The position numbers and the translations under genes are program-made. A DNA stretch of 17,830 nucleotides from UBA8389 sp964472175 (GTDB taxonomy: Bacteria > Bacteroidota > Bacteroidia > Bacteroidales > UBA1402). The notes beneath the pieces were generated by a model. It saw only the letters and a list, made by a program, of their open reading frames with translations. It was not told the origin of the DNA and searched no databases. The stretch covers positions 1-17,830 of the forward strand of contig CAYYJF010000040.1 in the NCBI GenBank assembly GCA_964472175.1, read 5' to 3'. Position 1 is the stretch's first letter. Each line of letters begins with the position of its first letter. This document shows positions 15,201 to 17,830 of the stretch, piece by piece.

Positions 15201-16262
15201 TTATCCCAAATGGTTGTAAAGTGCATTCCCAAAAACCAAGTAAATCAATGCAGCAATGGCTGCACTCACCGGAATCGTTAACAACCAGGCAACCAATAGT
15301 TTTTTTGTTACACCCCATCGTACCGCTGATAAGCGTTTCACAGCACCGACACCAATAATAGATCCGGTAATGGTATGTGTGGTGCTTACCGGGATGTGCA
15401 ATGCCTCTGATAAGTATAAAGTCAACGCACCGGCAGTCTCTGCTGCGACGCCTTCAATGGGCGTAACTTTGGTGATCCTTGAACCCATGGTTTTGATGAT
15501 TCTCCAACCTCCTGAAAGGGTGCCCAGTGAAATGGCCGTAAAACAGGCAAAGGCAACCCAGTCTGGCATTTGACCAATTTCATGTATGCCCATATCGATG
15601 TTGTTTTTGTGATAGGCTGCATATAAGGCAGCAGCGATGATCCCCATCACTTTTTGGGAGTCGTTCAAACCGTGTCCGATGCTAAACAAGCCGGATGAAA
15701 CCAATTGAAGGTGCTTAAATCGTTTGTTTGCCCGATGCGGGTTTGTTTTTTTGGATAGGTGCATAATGAAGATGGTGATGATGACAGATATCACCATCCC
15801 TATCAAAGGGGCTAAGACGATGAAGGAGGCAATTTTGCCAATGACTTCACCTTTTACAGCTTCAGTTCCGAATGTTTCATATCCGCTTCCAATCATGGCG
15901 CTCATCATAGCTGCGCCGGCAAATCCACCAATCAGGGTATGGGATGAAGAGGAAGGAATGCCCAACCACCAAGTAGCCAAATTCCAGATAATGGCAGCAA
16001 TGATTCCAGAAAAAATGACCGGAAGTGTAATAAAGGTATCCACCACCGATTTGGATACGGTGTTGGCGATACCGAATTCACCAATAATATATTTGGCAAT
16101 AAAAAAGGCTACAAAATTAAAAGTTGCAGCCCATAGTACAGCCTGAAAAGGCGATAATACTTTTGTGGAAACGATGGTGGCGATGGAATTCGCGGCATCA
16201 TGAAAACCATTGATGAAGTCGAAAATTAACGCAAGGGCAATGATAGCAATTAGCAGTGTCAT
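15201..16262 (-). CDS. PiT-family inorganic phosphate permease
   Basis: This is a multi-spanning inner-membrane phosphate symporter of the PiT family. The 353-residue protein shows the family's inverted duplication. The first half has GFHDAANSIATIVSTKVLSP (19-38) and GIPSSSSHTLIGG (101-113). The second half has GHGLNDSQKVMG (196-207) and HIPVSTTHTITGSIIG (289-304). Between the halves lies a short basic cytoplasmic loop (about 170-186). Roughly ten hydrophobic helices are visible. The length is on the short side, as in single-module bacterial forms. PiT genes in this phylum often sit beside a PhoU-like DUF47 gene, but none is present here: the neighbours are ddh upstream and the convergent DUF4402-like gene downstream. 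Whether the ion partner is a proton or sodium cannot be told from sequence. Confidence 0.93.
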   Translation of the reverse strand: MTLLIAIIALALIFDFINGFHDAANSIATIVSTKVLSPFQAVLWAATFNFVAFFIAKYIIGEFGIANTVSKSVVDTFITLPVIFSGIIAAIIWNLATWWLGIPSSSSHTLIGGFAGAAMMSAMIGSGYETFGTEAVKGEVIGKIASFIVLAPLIGMVISVIITIFIMHLSKKTNPHRANKRFKHLQLVSSGLFSIGHGLNDSQKVMGIIAAALYAAYHKNNIDMGIHEIGQMPDWVAFACFTAISLGTLSGGWRIIKTMGSRITKVTPIEGVAAETAGALTLYLSEALHIPVSTTHTITGSIIGVGAVKRLSAVRWGVTKKLLVAWLLTIPVSAAIAALIYLVFGNALYNHLG

Positions 16263-16304
16263 TCCTGATTGAATTGAATTTGTAGCACGAGTTATTTAGT
16301 GTCG

Positions 16305-16312
16305 CAAATATC
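16305..16312 (-). promoter_or_regulatory. Weak -7 candidate for the phosphate permease gene
   Basis: On the minus strand GATATTTG, followed by C, matches five of the six fixed positions of TAnnTTTG, about 42 bases before the ATG. No well-spaced -33 element is seen. A permease promoter is expected between 16263 and 16390 because a strong terminator lies upstream, but this exact site is a guess. Confidence 0.25.
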
Positions 16313-16390
16313 GGAAATAAGTATTACAAATATGTTACAATGACAACTTTGATGCATTTTTTTTCAAAAACCCATGAAGATTTTTTTGAT

Positions 16391-16436
16391 GCAAAAAAAA
16401 TCAGGCAGATGAAATGGGTTTTTCAACTGCCTGATT
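16391..16436 (-). terminator. Rho-independent terminator of ddh
   Basis: On the minus strand, the perfect 10-bp inverted repeat AATCAGGCAG/CTGCCTGATT (arms 16427-16436 and 16399-16408, 18-base loop) is followed directly by a run of eight T. It lies 27 bases after the ddh stop. This is a canonical intrinsic terminator and separates ddh from the phosphate permease gene. Confidence 0.88.
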
Positions 16437-16463
16437 ATAATTTCAATACGTAGAATTCTTAAC

Positions 16464-17441
16464 TTACAAAAGGTCTCTGCGAAGTTCTTCTGCCGTTTTA
16501 GAAGACAAGTAAGCAAAAGGTATGTCCAACACAGTGCGGGCTCCTGTTTGTCCTTCCTTGCTCATTCTGCCAATGGCACGTGCATAAGCAACCAGCACAC
16601 TTGCTGTGAATTCAGGATTGCTTCCCAATTTCAAATTAAATTCAATTTGTTGTTTTGTTCCCTGGCCTGTTGTACCGGTTCTGAGAACCAAACCACCATG
16701 TGGCAATCCTGCATGGTTTGCTTTTAATTCCTCTTCCGTAATGAAATAGACGGTGGTATTGTATTCATCAAAATAGTAAGGCATTTCTTTGATGGTGCGT
16801 TCAATTTCGGTCAAATCTGCACCTGCTTCGGCAACCACATAACAAATGCGTTCGTGCTTTTGTCTGGCTGTAAAATTTGGGGTTTCACCATTTCTGATGG
16901 CTTCTAAAGCTGCTTCGACAGGGACAGTATATTGTTTGCCATCTTTGACGCCTTTGATGCGACGAATGGCATCTGAATGCCCCTGGCTCACGCCTTTACC
17001 CCAAAAAGTATAATCCTGACCAACAGGCAGAATCGATTGTCCTAAAATTCTGGCCAATGAGAACAATCCCGGATCCCAACCGCATGAAATCAAACTGAGG
17101 TTGTTTCCGGAAATGGCAGCTTTATGGACGGCTTCAAAATATGTGGGGATTTTTGCATGTGTGTCAAAGCTGTCAACGGTATGAAACCATTTGGCCAGCA
17201 TGGGGCCTTGTTCAGGCAAATCGGTAGAGGAACCACCGCAAAGAATCAATACATCAATTTTTTCTTTATAGGCTTCAATTTCAGCAATGGAAACCATTTT
17301 TGAACCGCTTTCAACCTGACTAGGCTGTCTGCGTGTAAAAATGGCGACCAATTCCATATCCGGATTTTGCTGAAGGGACAATTCTACCCCTCTGCCCAAA
17401 TTGCCGTAGCCGACAATTCCAATCGATAATTTTTTATCCAT
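16464..17441 (-). CDS. ddh: meso-Diaminopimelate D-dehydrogenase
   Basis: Ddh is a cytoplasmic NADPH enzyme that interconverts tetrahydrodipicolinate plus ammonia and meso-diaminopimelate in one step. It offers a shortcut to lysine and to the peptidoglycan cross-bridge amino acid. The 325-residue protein matches the family length. It has the nucleotide-binding loop IGIVGYGNLGRG (7-18), TRRQP after the second strand for the NADP phosphate, CGGSSTDLPEQGP (68-80), SCGWDPGLFSLARIL (119-133) and FWGKGVSQGHSDAIRRIKGV (146-165), all characteristic of substrate-binding regions. The ATG at 17441 follows an A-rich leader and a -7 element. It is transcribed alone, ending at a strong terminator. Whether the organism also has a DapL or acylated DAP route cannot be seen here. 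Confidence 0.96.
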   Translation of the reverse strand: MDKKLSIGIVGYGNLGRGVELSLQQNPDMELVAIFTRRQPSQVESGSKMVSIAEIEAYKEKIDVLILCGGSSTDLPEQGPMLAKWFHTVDSFDTHAKIPTYFEAVHKAAISGNNLSLISCGWDPGLFSLARILGQSILPVGQDYTFWGKGVSQGHSDAIRRIKGVKDGKQYTVPVEAALEAIRNGETPNFTARQKHERICYVVAEAGADLTEIERTIKEMPYYFDEYNTTVYFITEEELKANHAGLPHGGLVLRTGTTGQGTKQQIEFNLKLGSNPEFTASVLVAYARAIGRMSKEGQTGARTVLDIPFAYLSSKTAEELRRDLL

Positions 17442-17480
17442 TTTTCAATCATTTAGTTTTCTTGAGGTCAATATCGGGAA

Positions 17481-17488
17481 CAAAAATA
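17481..17488 (-). promoter_or_regulatory. Predicted -7 promoter element of ddh
   Basis: On the minus strand this reads TATTTTTG, an exact TAnnTTTG match, about 40 bases before the ddh ATG. No TTG is found at the expected -33 distance, which lowers confidence. Confidence 0.45.
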
Positions 17489-17548
17489 AAGAAAAAGTCT
17501 TATATTTTAGATTTTGGCTTTAGAAATGGCGAAAATAGGAATAAAAAG

Positions 17549-17586
17549 AAAGCGTGCCTTCTGGTTTCATCCAGAAGGCACGCTTT
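17549..17586 (-). terminator. Strong intrinsic terminator after the type IX cargo gene
   Basis: The arms 17549-17564 and 17571-17586 form a perfect 16-bp stem (AAAGCGTGCCTTCTGG and its complement) with a six-base loop. On the minus strand it is followed by the T-rich CTTTTTATTCC and lies about 20 bases after the stop of the gene ending at 17606. It insulates that gene from ddh. Confidence 0.88.
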
Positions 17587-17605
17587 AAAAATATGGGATT
17601 GGAAA

Positions 17606-17830
17606 TTATTTGGTTACAACGACCTTTTTATTTCCAACAATGTACAAACCTTTCACCAATCCGTTTGTGGCTTCAGAAGCTTTCACAGATTTGCGAATCA
17701 AGTTGCCGGTGATGCTGTAAACGTCAACCAATCTGTTGGCATCTTCTTTTACATCTGAAATACCGGAAACAGGTTCTGATTTGGCTGCAACGTAATCTAC
17801 ATTGAATGAGATTTCACCGCTGGCACCAAC
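17606..17830 (-). CDS. Partial: C-terminus of a type IX-secreted protein with sorting domain
   Basis: Only the last 74 codons are in the window; the gene continues beyond 17830. The visible part ends in a type A C-terminal sorting domain (Por secretion system tail). A linker (SEPVSGISDVKEDANR) is followed by LVDVYSITGNLIRKSVKASE, then ATNGLVKGLYIVGNKKVVVTK up to the stop. The DVYSITG, GLxxGLYIV and KKVVV elements are the recognised signature of cargo moved by the type IX translocon, carried by PorV and cut by PorU. The part before the tail (GEISFNVDYVA) looks beta-rich but is too short to reveal the passenger function. A strong terminator follows the stop. It lies about 12 kb from porU/porV and is probably a substrate of that system. 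Confidence 0.9.
   Translation of the reverse strand, partial: VGASGEISFNVDYVAAKSEPVSGISDVKEDANRLVDVYSITGNLIRKSVKASEATNGLVKGLYIVGNKKVVVTK

Noticed and set aside
17462..17758. Plus-strand open frame of 98 codons
   Set aside because: It crosses a strong terminator and is antisense to the type IX sorting tail; the minus-strand reading is clearly the real one.
1..17830. CRISPR array, tRNA, rRNA, insertion sequence, integrase or phage module
   Set aside because: No repeat-spacer pattern, cloverleaf-like run, transposase motif or foreign-looking base composition was seen on reading both strands; nearly all sequence is accounted for by core genes.

Overview
The window looks like a chromosomal segment from a Bacteroidota genome, most likely order Bacteroidales. 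The evidence is the type IX secretion genes porU and porV, a partial gene ending in a type IX C-terminal sorting domain, a Bacteroidales-style meso-diaminopimelate dehydrogenase, a DUF1599 gene next to a MauE/DoxX gene and tpiA, start codons without clear Shine-Dalgarno sequences, and several upstream matches to the Bacteroidetes -7 promoter element TAnnTTTG. Base composition is moderate and looks even throughout. I see no insertion sequence, integrase, phage gene, CRISPR array, tRNA or rRNA. Fifteen complete genes and one partial gene fill nearly all of the sequence, and no gene-free stretch exceeds about 200 bases.

Layout, left to right. (1) 64-6451, plus strand: rex (NADH/NAD+-sensing repressor), a fumarylacetoacetate hydrolase-family enzyme, porU, porV and ispF. 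Spacing is tight, with ATGA overlaps at FAH/porU and porV/ispF. (2) 6522-10792, plus strand: xseA, xseB, ispD and recG, all overlapping by 1 to 14 bases. (3) 10892-11833: a secreted M23 peptidase with a C-terminal LysM domain. (4) 11889-14497: a duplicated DUF1599 protein, a DoxX/MauE-like membrane protein with a large extracytoplasmic part, and tpiA. (5) 14660-15193: a small secreted DUF4402-like protein, convergent with (6) a PiT-type phosphate permease on the minus strand (15201-16262). (7) ddh on the minus strand (16464-17441) with a strong intrinsic terminator. (8) The C-terminus of a type IX-secreted protein on the minus strand (17606-17830), also followed by a strong terminator.

How the genes fit together: PorU is the sortase and PorV its outer-membrane shuttle, and the last gene appears to encode one of their substrates. 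ispD and ispF are two steps of the MEP isoprenoid pathway. xseA, xseB and recG are DNA repair and recombination functions. ddh and the M23/LysM peptidase concern peptidoglycan. Exact TAnnTTTG matches lie before rex, xseA, the M23 gene and the DUF1599 gene, and one lies on the minus strand before ddh. Together they divide the window into transcription units that agree with gene spacing.

Most of the window is ordinary core genome and I found no new defence or mobile system. The items most worth a second look are the promoter set, a Rex-operator-like site overlapping the rex promoter, a 13-bp hairpin overlapping the probable promoter of the DUF4402 gene, the duplicated DUF1599 protein beside a CxC-containing DoxX/MauE protein, and three gene starts that should be moved downstream.
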